This document shows positions 24,651 to 33,323 of a stretch of DNA of 33,825 nucleotides, piece by piece (position 1 is the first letter of the stretch; each line of letters starts with the position of its first letter). Position numbers and translations under genes: made by a program. A model generated the notes under the pieces. It was not told the origin of the DNA. It searched no databases and was given only the letters and a program-made list of their open reading frames with translations. Origin of the DNA: an uncultured Rickettsiales bacterium (lineage in GTDB: Bacteria; Pseudomonadota; Alphaproteobacteria; UBA8366). The DNA is taken from positions 1-33,825 of the forward strand of contig CAJWTF010000023.1 in assembly GCA_913046825.1 (NCBI GenBank), given 5' to 3'.

Positions 24651-25427
24651 ATGGAAGTTTTGGCGGCAATCCTCGGGCCGATTTCCGGCCCGACATTGGC
24701 GATGTCGCTAGCTGCAGTGTTCGTTGCTGGTTTCGTGCGTGGTTTCGTCGGCTTCGGTGCGGCGATGATCCTTATCATGGCATTGAGTATCTTTCTCGGC
24801 CCTCGCGCGGCTGTCGCCATCGCCAGTATCGCCGGTATTATGACGACGATACAGCTGCTGCCGGATGCAATTCGCTTTTCCGATCGGTCGTTCGCTGTGC
24901 CGTTCGGGTTGGCTAGTTTCGTTGCCGCACCGTTCGGGACTTTGATCTTGGTGACCGTCGACGCGGATATCATGAAGATGGCGATCTCTGCCTTCGTATT
25001 GATTATGGTCGTGGTGATGTATCGCGGCTGGCAATTCGGCAGTGGCACCCACCCGGCGACGATCATCGGCACGGGGTTCGCGTCGGGATTTGTGCAGGGA
25101 TCGGCGGGGATCGGCGGGCCTTTAGCGGTCTCGGTAGCTCTGTCGCGGCCCGGCTCGCCTCAATTACAGCGCGCGAATGTGATCGGTGGCGTCACCGCAT
25201 TGACTTTCTGCGGGATGATTCCCTTGTGGTATCACGGGCTGTTCACCCGTGACGTCATCGTCGTCGGCTGTCTGATCATGCCTCCCTATATGCTCTCGAC
25301 TTGGCTCGGGCAGCGCTACTTCTCGAAGCAGGGCCAGCATATATTCCGCGCGGCCGCACTCTGGGTGCTCGCCGTCATGGGCGTGGCGACCCTTGGCCTG
25401 GCGGTACGGGACTATATGGCGCTCTGA
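24651..25427 (+). CDS. Sulfite exporter TauE/SafE family protein, second copy
   Basis: A 258-aa membrane protein with about eight hydrophobic helices. The half-repeat openings are AAVFVAGFVRGFVGFGAAMILIMAL and GTGFASGFVQGSAGIGGPLAVSVAL, the typical G-F-x-G-x-G-G patterns of the family. AAAGGA lies 7 bases before ATG 24651, which I prefer over ATG 24648. It is probably co-transcribed with the prephenate-dehydratase-like gene and transports a small anion of unknown nature. Its stop is four bases from the stop of the convergent carboxylase. Confidence 0.88.
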   Translation: MEVLAAILGPISGPTLAMSLAAVFVAGFVRGFVGFGAAMILIMALSIFLGPRAAVAIASIAGIMTTIQLLPDAIRFSDRSFAVPFGLASFVAAPFGTLILVTVDADIMKMAISAFVLIMVVVMYRGWQFGSGTHPATIIGTGFASGFVQGSAGIGGPLAVSVALSRPGSPQLQRANVIGGVTALTFCGMIPLWYHGLFTRDVIVVGCLIMPPYMLSTWLGQRYFSKQGQHIFRAAALWVLAVMGVATLGLAVRDYMAL

Positions 25428-25431
25428 CGCC

Positions 25432-26316
25432 TTACCACGTATCCACCCACGGCCGTTTCTTTTCCGTCCGCACCGGTTTTGGCGGTTGCGCCTTGAGACC
25501 GCCTACGATCCAGCGCCGGGTGTCGGCGGGGTCGATGACGTCGTCGAGTTCGAACATCGAGGCCGTATTGGTGGCCTTGCCCTGTTCATACATCTTCGCC
25601 ACCATTTCCTCGTACTTCTCGCGCCGTTCATCGATATCCTCAATCGCCGCCAGGACATCGCGGTAGCCGAGTTTGACGGCGCCTTCGAGGCCCATGCCGC
25701 CGAACTCCCCCGTCGGCCAGGCGATCGTAAAGAACGGTGCGTGGAAGCCGCCGCCGGCCATGGCCTGAGCGCCCAGCCCGTAACCCTTACGCAGTACCAC
25801 CGTGAAAATTGGGACGGTGACATTTGCGCCGATGACATAGAGACGGCCGCAATGGCGCACCAAAGCTTCTTTCTCGTATTCTGGGCCAACCATATTGCCG
25901 GGCGTGTCGCACAGCGAGAGGATGGGCAGGTCGAAGGCGTCGCAAAGCTGCATGAAGCGCGCGGCCTTGTCGGCGGCGTCCGAATCGATGGCACCGCCCA
26001 AATGTTTCGGATTGTTAGCGATGATGCCGACCGGGCGGCCTTCGAAACGGGCGAGACAAGTGATGATGCCGATCCCGAAGTCGCACCGAAGCTCCAAAAC
26101 CGAGTCCGCATCCGCCATCAGATTGATCGCGTTTCTGATCTCGTAGATGCGAAGACGGTTTTCCGGCACGACATGTCGAAGACGTCGCTGATCGGCGCAA
26201 TCCCAATCTTTGATGGGCCCTTGGAAGTAGGAGATGTATTTCTTCGCGACGGCCACTGCCTCCGCCTCGTCCTCGACGGCGATGTCGACGACGCCGTTTT
26301 TCTTCATGACGGACAT
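25432..26316 (-). CDS. Carboxyltransferase C-terminal polypeptide (downstream part of the split gene)
   Basis: A 294-codon frame from ATG 26316 (MSVMKKNGVVDIAVEDEAEAV). It contains the acyl-CoA-side carboxyltransferase subdomain: LARFEGRPVGIIANNPKHLGGAIDSDAADKAARFMQLCDAFDLPILSLCDTPG and RKGYGLGAQAMAGG. The preceding UAA lies 42 bases upstream in the same frame. Only a weak GAAGAAG lies before this ATG, so independent translation would be inefficient unless coupled. The coding sequence shows no further damage, so the interruption is recent, an artefact, or tolerated. Confidence 0.65.
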   Translation of the reverse strand: MSVMKKNGVVDIAVEDEAEAVAVAKKYISYFQGPIKDWDCADQRRLRHVVPENRLRIYEIRNAINLMADADSVLELRCDFGIGIITCLARFEGRPVGIIANNPKHLGGAIDSDAADKAARFMQLCDAFDLPILSLCDTPGNMVGPEYEKEALVRHCGRLYVIGANVTVPIFTVVLRKGYGLGAQAMAGGGFHAPFFTIAWPTGEFGGMGLEGAVKLGYRDVLAAIEDIDERREKYEEMVAKMYEQGKATNTASMFELDDVIDPADTRRWIVGGLKAQPPKPVRTEKKRPWVDTW

Positions 26317-26358
26317 CGGGCCGACTTCTTCCGGGCGATAGACGCCAAGGCCACCGCC

Positions 26359-28797
26359 TTAGATCATTGCCGGGCCGCCCATGCCGATTGTCGCATTCGC
26401 GGTCGCGATCACCGTGTCGCAGCAGCCGAGGATCACAGCGTTACCGGCGAAACACCGTCCGGACACGATACCGATCATTGGCGCATTGCCGCTCAACTTG
26501 CCCCACAGATTGAAGGCGGGCGTATGAAGGTTCGCAGCGAATTCGACATCGGTGTCGCCCGGCCGTCCGCCGCCGCCTTCGGCGAAGAAGACGACGGGCA
26601 GGCGGGATTTCTCCGCGATGCGGAACATCCGATCCTTCTTTTGATGATTTTTTTTGCCCTGAGTACCTGCCAGAACAGCGTAGTCGTAGGACATCACCAT
26701 GCAGCGCGCGTCTTCTTCGGGGAATAGATCACCGTTGATCTCGCCGATGCCGCCGATTAATCCGTCGGCCGGGGTGCGTGTGATTAATTCATCGAGCGGC
26801 GTGCGTCGACGACGCGCCGCGATCACCATCGGTCCGTACTCGATGAAGGAGCCCTCATCGACGAGGTCATTCACGTTCTCACGCGCCGTGCGCTGGTTGG
26901 TCTTGCGCCGTCGCCCAGTCGCCTCGTCTCGATTCTCGTCATAGCCCTTGGCCCGACGTTCTTCAACCTCGGCTAGGTCCGGGCGGATATAATCGAGATC
27001 GATTTCCTCGCCCGCGTCGCCTTCGTCCGCCGCAACGTCCGCTTCCTCGATTAGCAGCAGGGGACTACCGTCAAAGACGGTATCACCCGGGGCGATATCA
27101 ATACGTCGCACGACGCCCGAGGTCTCCGCCACGACTTCGTGTTCCATTTTCATGGAATCCATAATCAGGAGGATTTTTCCTACCCAAACTTCGTCCCCGC
27201 TCTCTACACCCAGGCTGACAATGGCGCCTTGCATGGGGGCCCGCAGGACATGGCCGTCCTCACTAATGTCGGATTGAACGCTGGTTGACGTTTGCTCGGC
27301 CTTGCCATGGTCGAGGACCGCCAGCGGATCTACCGCATCGATCTTGGCACCCGCCAATTGCGCACCGCTCGCGGCAGATGGTGTCTCGGGCGCGAAGAAA
27401 TTTTGCGGCATGTCGCTGGCGGCGTCGACAAGGGCGTGTGCTTCCCGCTCGACGAATTCGACATCGAAAGCGTAGTCCGCCCATTCGGATCGTTTTAACA
27501 GGGCTTGCAGGAACGCGATATTCGAGGCCGCCCCTTCAAGGCGGAATTCTGCGAGGGCGCGCGCTGTCGCCACGGCTGCGGTCGGCATCTCTCCCATGGC
27601 CGTGTGGACGATGACTTTCGCCAGCATCGAATCGTAACGTGGGCTGGTTTGGTATCCGGCATAGCCGAAATGATCGACGCGGACACCCGGCCCGGCGGGA
27701 GGTTCGAACGCCGTGAGAACGCCACCGCCGGGGCGTGACGAGCCGTCCGGCTCCATGGTCTCCAGATTGACCCGCGCTTGAATGGCGGAGCCGCACGCCT
27801 TGGGAACGGTGATATCCGCAAGGCTGGCACCGTTCCCGATGTCGAACTGCATACGCACTAGGTCTAGTCCGGTGACTGCTTCCGTAACCGTATGTTCCAC
27901 CTGTAAGCGGGCGTTAAATTCGATGAAAGCGATCCTGCCGTCAACGCCCAACAAAAACTCAACGGTACCAAGGCCGGTATAGTTGGCAGCCTTCGTCAGT
28001 GTTGCCGCGTGCGACCACAGAGTGTCCCGCTGTTCGGTCGAGAGCCCGGGTGCAGGAGCCACTTCGATGATCTTTTGCCGCCGCCGTTGCAAACTACAGT
28101 CACGATCGCCAAGGATGAGGACAGTGCCGCCCTGGTCTGCCGCCACCTGAACCTCCACATGGCGCGCCACTTTGATTAGCTGCTCGACATAGACGCCGCC
28201 GTCGCCGAATGCGGCCTTCGCTTCCGATTGGCACCGGGTCATGGCCTCTTCAAGGTCGGCCATCTCCGTGACGGGTCGCATGCCGCGACCGCCGCCGCCC
28301 GCAATGGCCTTCACCATGACGGCAGCTTCCGAGCCGAGGGATTGGAAGAACGTGGTGGCGCCGGCCACATCCGTCGGACCGTCAGTGCCGCCGACAATAG
28401 GCACACCTGATTTTGCCGCCAAGGCGCGGGCTCGGGCTTTGTCGCCGAAGGTCGCCAAGGCGTCCGGTGAGGGGCCAATATAGGTGAGGCCAGCGTCTGC
28501 GACTGCTTCGGCAAAAGTGGCGTTCTCGCTCAAGAATCCGTAGCCCGGATGGATCGCGTCCGCGCCGCAATCCTTCGCGGCTGCCACCACATTGGCGATG
28601 TCGAGGTACGCTGCAGGTCCAACGCCGGGTAGCTCAATGGTGTTGTCCGCCCTGTGGACATGCAGGGATGCGTTATCGTCTTTCGCATATACAGCGGTCG
28701 TCTCAATGCCGGCTTCCGCCGCTGAGCGGGCGATGCGGATGGCGATCTCGCCTCGGTTAGCGATCAATACGTGTTTCAAGGGTGAGGGCTGGGTCAT
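26359..28797 (-). CDS. Biotin carboxylase/biotinyl/partial carboxyltransferase polypeptide (upstream part of the split gene)
   Basis: An 812-aa product if translation ends at the UAA. Residues 1 to about 450 are the biotin carboxylase, about 510-585 the biotinyl domain with Lys 550, and about 600-812 the N-terminal carboxyltransferase subdomain, with GKKNHQKKDRMFRIAEKSRLPVVFF and ANATIGMGGPAMI. The biotin carboxylase and biotinyl parts are complete, so a half-active protein is conceivable. The carboxyltransferase site needs both subdomains. The region upstream of ATG 28797 is shared with the divergent rimO gene (about 110 bases). Confidence 0.75.
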   Translation of the reverse strand: MTQPSPLKHVLIANRGEIAIRIARSAAEAGIETTAVYAKDDNASLHVHRADNTIELPGVGPAAYLDIANVVAAAKDCGADAIHPGYGFLSENATFAEAVADAGLTYIGPSPDALATFGDKARARALAAKSGVPIVGGTDGPTDVAGATTFFQSLGSEAAVMVKAIAGGGGRGMRPVTEMADLEEAMTRCQSEAKAAFGDGGVYVEQLIKVARHVEVQVAADQGGTVLILGDRDCSLQRRRQKIIEVAPAPGLSTEQRDTLWSHAATLTKAANYTGLGTVEFLLGVDGRIAFIEFNARLQVEHTVTEAVTGLDLVRMQFDIGNGASLADITVPKACGSAIQARVNLETMEPDGSSRPGGGVLTAFEPPAGPGVRVDHFGYAGYQTSPRYDSMLAKVIVHTAMGEMPTAAVATARALAEFRLEGAASNIAFLQALLKRSEWADYAFDVEFVEREAHALVDAASDMPQNFFAPETPSAASGAQLAGAKIDAVDPLAVLDHGKAEQTSTSVQSDISEDGHVLRAPMQGAIVSLGVESGDEVWVGKILLIMDSMKMEHEVVAETSGVVRRIDIAPGDTVFDGSPLLLIEEADVAADEGDAGEEIDLDYIRPDLAEVEERRAKGYDENRDEATGRRRKTNQRTARENVNDLVDEGSFIEYGPMVIAARRRRTPLDELITRTPADGLIGGIGEINGDLFPEEDARCMVMSYDYAVLAGTQGKKNHQKKDRMFRIAEKSRLPVVFFAEGGGGRPGDTDVEFAANLHTPAFNLWGKLSGNAPMIGIVSGRCFAGNAVILGCCDTVIATANATIGMGGPAMI

Positions 28798-28909
28798 GAT
28801 ATCAATATACGTCTGCTGTGGGCGTCTTCGGATGATTTAGGTTGGCGCGGCGGCGCGGCGATATCGCGCCGTAGTGGCGCTGTCCATCCAGCAGCGCTAT
28901 AACCCGCCC

Positions 28910-30235
28910 ATGACTGAAAGCGCATCTAAAATTGGTATTGTCAGCCTTGGTTGTCCCAAGGCGTTGGTGGATTCAGAACGTATTCTCTCGAAACTACGGG
29001 CCGAGGGCTATGAGCTGTCGGGCGAATACGCTGGGGCAGACCTCGTCATCGTGAACACCTGCGGGTTCCTCGATACGGCGAAGGCAGAATCTCTCAACGC
29101 TATCGGTGAGGCTATTCAGGAAAGCGGCCGTGTGATCGTCACGGGTTGCCTTGGCGTGGAAGAGGATCGCATCCGCGAAACGCACCCCGCGGTTTTGGCC
29201 GTCACGGGGCCACACCAATATGAGGAGGTCGTGAGCGCGGTGCATGACGCGTTGCCGCAGCCACAGAACCCATTTGAAGACCTATTGCCGCCTGAGGGCA
29301 TCAAACTCACACCCCGTCATTATGCCTATCTGAAGATATCCGAAGGCTGCAACAACCGCTGCAGCTTCTGCATAATCCCGCAATTGCGCGGCGATTTGCG
29401 CAGCCGCGCGGCCAACGATGTGATGTACGAGGCCGAACGTCTGGCGAATGCTGGTGTGAAGGAATTACTGGTGATCTCGCAGGACACCAGCGCCTATGGA
29501 GTTGATCTGAAATACGCCGAAAGTAAATGGCGAGACCGCGACGTGAAAGCACGGATGACCGAGCTGGCAGACGCCTTGGGAGAACTCGGCGTTTGGGTGC
29601 GCCTCCACTACGTCTATCCTTATCCCAGCGTGGATGAAATCATGCCGCTCATGGCGAGTGGTAAAATACTCCCCTATCTTGATATTCCCTTTCAACATGC
29701 GAGCCCACGCGTATTGAAAGCCATGCGCCGCCCGGCCAACCAAGAGAAGGTATTGGAGCGGATCGGACGCTGGCGTGCGGAAGTACCTGACTTGGCGCTG
29801 CGTTCCACCTTCATCGTCGGATTTCCGGGCGAGACAGAAGAGGATTTCGAGGATTTGCTCGGCTGGCTTGAGGAGGCCCAATTGGACCGGGTTGGATGCT
29901 TTAAGTATGAGCCGGTCGAAGGTGCTCCCGCGAATGAGATCGCGGAAGTGGTTCCCGATGAGGTCAAGGACGAGCGCTGGCACCGCTTCATGGAATGGCA
30001 GCGTGGCATCAGCGAGCAGCGCATGGCCGCCAAGGTTGGGCGCACCATCGAAGTCATAATCGACGAGGTGGACGAGGAGGGTGCGATCGGCCGCTCTCAT
30101 TGGGATGCGCCGGAGATCGACGGTAGCGTGTTCCTAAACGGTGATACCAAACTTGCCCCCGGCGATATCGTCTCCGCCAAAGTCGATCACGCGGACGATT
30201 ACGATCTCTGGGCCGACCGGGTGTCGGAAAGTTGA
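28910..30235 (+). CDS. rimO: Ribosomal protein S12 methylthiotransferase RimO
   Basis: A 441-aa radical-SAM methylthiotransferase that modifies an Asp of ribosomal protein S12. The N-terminal cluster domain shows [26 protein letters not shown] and VTGCLG (three cysteines). The radical-SAM motif CNNRCSFC (Cys 147, 151, 154) is followed by [12 protein letters not shown], which is characteristic of RimO rather than MiaB. A TRAM domain forms the C-terminus (IEVIIDEV to [12 protein letters not shown]). I start at ATG 28910 ([14 protein letters not shown]); the GTG at 28874 adds non-conserved residues. The regulator gene follows four bases later. Confidence 0.95.
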   Translation: MTESASKIGIVSLGCPKALVDSERILSKLRAEGYELSGEYAGADLVIVNTCGFLDTAKAESLNAIGEAIQESGRVIVTGCLGVEEDRIRETHPAVLAVTGPHQYEEVVSAVHDALPQPQNPFEDLLPPEGIKLTPRHYAYLKISEGCNNRCSFCIIPQLRGDLRSRAANDVMYEAERLANAGVKELLVISQDTSAYGVDLKYAESKWRDRDVKARMTELADALGELGVWVRLHYVYPYPSVDEIMPLMASGKILPYLDIPFQHASPRVLKAMRRPANQEKVLERIGRWRAEVPDLALRSTFIVGFPGETEEDFEDLLGWLEEAQLDRVGCFKYEPVEGAPANEIAEVVPDEVKDERWHRFMEWQRGISEQRMAAKVGRTIEVIIDEVDEEGAIGRSHWDAPEIDGSVFLNGDTKLAPGDIVSAKVDHADDYDLWADRVSES

Positions 30236-30239
30236 CCAG

Positions 30240-31121
30240 ATGGCGGATTTCCTAACCACCAAAGAAGTCGCCGAATTGCTCCGCATTAAGGAGCGCACGG
30301 TTTACGATTTGGTAAAGGAAGGCTCGATCCCGGTCAGCCGGGTCACAGGAAAACTTTTATTCCCCCGCGAATTGGTCGAGGCCTGGGTTCGTCGAAGCGC
30401 GCAGACGAAATCCGGGATCGATAGCGTCCTGCAACCACCCTTGGTTTTGGCGGGAAGTCACGACCCCCTCCTCGATTGGGCCTTACGGGAGTCCGGTAGC
30501 GGAATTGCGACGTTTTTTGATGGCAGTTTGGACGGATTGACGCGTCTCGGCGAAGGCAAGGCCGTCGCCTGCGGCATGCATGTTTTTGAGCCTGAGCGCG
30601 ACGATTGGAATGTCGGGCATGTGGCGCAAGTGCTCCACGGTATGCCGGTCGTGCTAATCGAATGGGCGACTCGTAAACAGGGATTGATGGTGGCGCCCGG
30701 AAATCCTAAGAACATCAAGGGAATTGCCGATCTAGGGCGGGTAAAATTTATCCTAAGACAGAAACAAGCGGGATCTTATATTCTACTTAGTCATCTCATG
30801 GCGCGAGAGGAGTTGGACCCTGCGACACTCGATATGCTGGAGACGCCAGCCCGAAGCGAACTCGACGTCGCCATAACGGTGGCCGAAGGCAAGGCCGATG
30901 CGGGGCTCGGAATTGAAGCGGTCGCCCAACAACAGCGTCTTGATTTTCAGCCGCTGTTTCAAGAGCGGTATGATTTAGCGATCTGGCGTCGCGACTATTT
31001 CGAAGAGCCTGTCCAGGCGCTGCTGTCCTTCGCCGCAACGGATGCTTTCCGCACCCGTGCTGTGGAAATGGGCGGCTATGACATCGGTTCGCTCGGTAGA
31101 GTGAGAATGAACGGCACGTAA
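30240..31121 (+). CDS. HTH (excisionase/MerR-like) and PBP-like domain transcriptional regulator
   Basis: A 293-aa one-component regulator. Residues 1 to about 55 are a winged-helix/excisionase-type HTH (FLTTKEVAELLRIKERTVYDLVKEGSIPVSRVTGKLLFPRELVEAWV). The remainder is a periplasmic-binding-like domain of the PBP_like type (PF12727), with LVLAGSHDPLLDWALRES, MVAPGNPKNIKGIADLGRVKFILRQKQAGSY and KADAGLGIEAVAQQQ. That domain is associated with molybdate/tungstate-type or small-molecule sensing. The ATG at 30240 is four bases after the rimO stop, so they are probably co-transcribed. No ABC transporter is adjacent, so its targets are unknown. Confidence 0.85.
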   Translation: MADFLTTKEVAELLRIKERTVYDLVKEGSIPVSRVTGKLLFPRELVEAWVRRSAQTKSGIDSVLQPPLVLAGSHDPLLDWALRESGSGIATFFDGSLDGLTRLGEGKAVACGMHVFEPERDDWNVGHVAQVLHGMPVVLIEWATRKQGLMVAPGNPKNIKGIADLGRVKFILRQKQAGSYILLSHLMAREELDPATLDMLETPARSELDVAITVAEGKADAGLGIEAVAQQQRLDFQPLFQERYDLAIWRRDYFEEPVQALLSFAATDAFRTRAVEMGGYDIGSLGRVRMNGT

Positions 31122-31257
31122 CGGCATTTCAGTGCCTCCCGTGCCATTATCCTTGGTTCGATTCGTAGACCGCGGCTCAGTTTAATTCCCCAGCGGTTTC
31201 ATCTTAAATCTGAACAGCTGCGAAGCTGGGTCAAAGCCGTGATCTCCGCGCCGCCCG

Positions 31258-31908
31258 TTACCCGAGCATCGTCTTCAATTTCATCACCGACGTATCCGGC
31301 GTGGTCAGCACGGGCTTGCCCGTCTTCTTTGCGACCAGTGACGCTGCCGGCGATAGACTGAATTGCGCCAGCGCGATCACATCGCAGTCGCCTAGCTCCG
31401 CGACCGCCACCTCCGCCGCCGACTGGTCATGGCCTTCCCGGTCTCCCGCGAACAACGCGTCAAGCGCCGCGGTCGCCAGTGCGGTTTGCAGCTGAAACCC
31501 AGGTTGAGCGGAAACGAACTCTGGCGGCATGGTGTCCAGAGTTTGTTTGAACGTGGCCAGCAAACCCACATGTGCGGACGCACCGCTAATCGCCGCACAT
31601 TCCTCGATCAAGGCTTCATTCGGCTTCAAGACGGGAAGGGGTTCCAAGTCCTCCGCGCAGGCCTCGATACAAGGCCCGAAAGCGGAACAGGTGAACAAGA
31701 TCGCATCGGCACCGGAATTGGCGCTATAGCGTGCGAGGGCCAGAAACCGGTCCGTCATCTCCGGCGGCAACGTGCCTGCTGCCGCCAAGTCACCCGCCAG
31801 GGAATCGTCGGTCAGATTCACCGTGTTTGCCTCCGGCCATAACCGCTTGAATGCTTCCTCTATCGGCGCGACGGAGACGGGCAGAGCATGGATCAATGCG
31901 ATGCGCAT
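31258..31908 (-). CDS. Aspartate/glutamate racemase superfamily protein
   Basis: A 216-aa protein with the N-terminal pattern MRIALIHALPVSVAPIEEAF and the catalytic-loop-like FTCSAFGPCIEA, in which Cys 74 occupies the first active-site position. The second active-site position, normally a Cys in a GC-T or GC-x motif, reads AQFS (residues 181-184), so the usual two-cysteine racemase arrangement is incomplete. Family members include amino-acid and hydantoin racemases, maleate isomerases and arylmalonate decarboxylases. With one Cys a decarboxylase-like, isomerase-like or non-racemase role is plausible. It is isolated: a 136-base gap follows on one side and a gap of over 500 bases precedes it. 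Confidence 0.8.
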   Translation of the reverse strand: MRIALIHALPVSVAPIEEAFKRLWPEANTVNLTDDSLAGDLAAAGTLPPEMTDRFLALARYSANSGADAILFTCSAFGPCIEACAEDLEPLPVLKPNEALIEECAAISGASAHVGLLATFKQTLDTMPPEFVSAQPGFQLQTALATAALDALFAGDREGHDQSAAEVAVAELGDCDVIALAQFSLSPAASLVAKKTGKPVLTTPDTSVMKLKTMLG

Positions 31909-32424
31909 ATTGAACCGACATTTCCCAAGTAATCTTCAAACTCAGCACGAATATACAAAATCACACCATTGCTTAAAGGTTTATCTTCTCCAACCACACT
32001 ACACCTCCAGCTTTGGCAATTTAACGTTGTTCTGAATGCCATTTTCGATGATTCCCGACATCCAGACGCACCTCTCCCAACAATGTCACATTACCGTTAA
32101 TTTCCCCCGGCCTACACCGGGATGGGTCTTGGCCATAGATCATCAACCAAGGCCAAGATTTTCTGGAACACGATTTTCGACACGGCGACCTTGGCTAATT
32201 AGAACGTGACGTATCGGCCATGTTTGACGACCTTGGCTCCAATCTTAACCAGCTTCTCGCGCCATGTGGGCATGAGTGTTCACCTTTTCCTTGAAGAGTT
32301 CGCCCGGAGCCTTAACGTGCGTATTCGAAATTTGAATGATCAACATGAAGTTGCGCCCGTGGTAGAGTTCAGTATCTACGAATGAAGCTAAGGGCAGAAT
32401 AGACGTCAAGTAGGCAAACAAGGT
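31909..32424. other. AT-richer intergenic region with a transposase relic
   Basis: About 516 bases with lower GC than the genes around it. It contains the transposase remnant at 32112-32273. An antisense frame at 32245-32451 reads in part LIIQISNTHVKAPGELFKEK, but I recognise no family and it runs across the creatininase start. The rest shows no coding pattern. A short palindrome (CCCGG/CCGGG) lies near 32105-32121 at the edge of the relic. Confidence 0.5.
32112..32273 (-). mobile_element. Transposase C-terminal remnant (IS1380-like DDE type)
   Basis: Reading the minus strand from 32273 gives MPTWREKLVKIGAKVVKHGRYVTF, a stop, and then LAKVAVSKIVFQKILALVDDL to the end at 32114. This closely follows the conserved C-terminus of DDE transposases of the IS1380-like group (REKLIKIGAKVVRHGRYVTFQLAEVAVPRxLFxxIL). 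The stop sits where Q is usual (CAA to TAA). Only about 50 residues of a transposase of over 400 survive, and no terminal repeats are evident, so it is a dead fragment marking an old insertion or deletion. Confidence 0.7.
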
Positions 32425-33228
32425 ATGACGGTTCCAAGATATTGGCGACATTTAAAATCAGCGGATTTCGCTGAAATTGATCGCGAGGATACGGTGGTGA
32501 TCCTGCCGCTAGCGGCGATTGAACAACACGGCCCTCATCTTACACTTGACGTGGACCTGCGGATTAATGAGGGCATCTTAAGTGCGGTTGTTGAACGCGC
32601 GCCGGACAATTTGCCATTTGTGATTTTGCCGTCGCAATCCATCGGCTACAGCGCCGAACATGAAGCGTTCCCTGGGACTTTGTCGTATCCGCCGTCCACA
32701 TTGATTGATCACTGGACGACCACGGTCGCGCAAGCGGCGGCACTCGGATTTCGGCGAGTCATTTTATTCAATTCCCACGGCGGGAATTCCGATCTGATGC
32801 GCATCGCCGTGCGGGAGCTGCGCGTGAATTACGATGTCTTGGCCGTCGCCGCGAGTTGGTATCGCATGGTCGCGCTTGAAGCTTTTGCGGATGCGGAGGA
32901 GTTGGAGCACGGCATTCACGGTGGTCTGATTGAGACTTCGGTGATGCTGCACCTCGATCCGGAGCACGTCGATATGAGCCAGGCGGAAGCTTTCCCGTCC
33001 TTTGCAGCTGAGCTTGTCGAAAAGTGTCGGTATCTCAGCGCGACGGGAAATATACAGTTCGGCTGGATGGCCCAAGACCTGAACTCTTCTGGCGCTGTCG
33101 GTGACCCTTCGCGGGCGACCGCGGAGGCCGGAAAAGAGATTGTACAGGCGGCATCGGCCAATTTGATAGAGTTGATCGGAGAGACCGCATCTTTCGATTT
33201 GTCCGCTCTGTCGGACGAAGGCGGCTGA
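32425..33228 (+). CDS. Creatininase family protein (creatinine amidohydrolase-like)
   Basis: A 267-aa metal-dependent amidohydrolase of the creatininase family. Metal ligands are visible in LPLAAIEQHGPHLTLDVDLRI (Glu, His, Asp) and NSHGGN (His), and in HGIHGGLIETS (His and Glu). Length is typical. The family includes creatininase, FAPy deformylase-like and mycofactocin peptidase members, so the true substrate is unknown. ATG 32425 has an AGG about 10 bases upstream. The NIPSNAP gene follows after about 95 bases holding a hairpin. Confidence 0.88.
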   Translation: MTVPRYWRHLKSADFAEIDREDTVVILPLAAIEQHGPHLTLDVDLRINEGILSAVVERAPDNLPFVILPSQSIGYSAEHEAFPGTLSYPPSTLIDHWTTTVAQAAALGFRRVILFNSHGGNSDLMRIAVRELRVNYDVLAVAASWYRMVALEAFADAEELEHGIHGGLIETSVMLHLDPEHVDMSQAEAFPSFAAELVEKCRYLSATGNIQFGWMAQDLNSSGAVGDPSRATAEAGKEIVQAASANLIELIGETASFDLSALSDEGG

Positions 33229-33256
33229 CAAAACCATCGTGAACCGGTGCCGGGGC

Positions 33257-33280
33257 TGGCGCTAGACTGTGAGAGCGCCA
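33257..33280. terminator. Hairpin after the creatininase-family gene (possible terminator)
   Basis: TGGCGCT (33257-33263) pairs perfectly with AGCGCCA (33274-33280) around a 10-base loop. A moderately T-rich stretch (ACTTTATTGT) follows but no true T-run. It lies 29 bases after the stop of the creatininase-family gene and 44 bases before the next start. It could be a weak intrinsic terminator or a processing site. Confidence 0.4.
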
Positions 33281-33323
33281 ACTTTATTGTAACGTTATAA
33301 AATTCGAATACGAGGCGGCGACC

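Larger units (their letters stand above)
25432..28797 (-). pseudogene. Fused acyl-CoA carboxylase (biotin carboxylase + biotinyl + carboxyltransferase) interrupted by an in-frame UAA
   Basis: From ATG 28797 the frame encodes an ATP-grasp biotin carboxylase (HVLIANRGEIAIRIARSA; KAIAGGGGRGMR; GTVEFLLG; FIEFNARLQVEHTVTE). A biotinyl domain follows, with Lys 550 in MDSMKMEH, and then the first half of a carboxyltransferase domain. It stops at UAA (26359-26361) after IGMGGPAMI. The same frame continues without loss as GGGLGVYRPEEVGP and the rest of the carboxyltransferase to 25432. In related proteins this point reads GGPAMIEGGGLG, so one G-to-T change (GAA to TAA) explains the split. In total 1,122 codons. 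It could be a real nonsense mutation, a sequencing error, or a two-polypeptide enzyme using ATG 26316. It would carboxylate a short acyl-CoA. Confidence 0.8.

Noticed and set aside
26359..26361. Recoding of the carboxylase stop as a special amino acid
   Set aside because: The codon is UAA, not UGA or UAG, and no recoding structure was seen; mutation or sequencing error is simpler.
25393..26727. 444-codon plus-strand ORF antisense to the carboxylase
   Set aside because: It mirrors a clearly coding carboxyltransferase; such long antisense frames are expected at this GC content.
30141..30239. N-terminal extension of the HTH regulator into rimO
   Set aside because: The extension overlaps the rimO C-terminus in another frame, while the HTH domain begins right at ATG 30240.
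32245..32451. 68-codon minus-strand ORF before the creatininase-family gene
   Set aside because: It has no recognised family, overlaps the start of a real gene and the transposase relic, and lacks a clear ribosome binding site.
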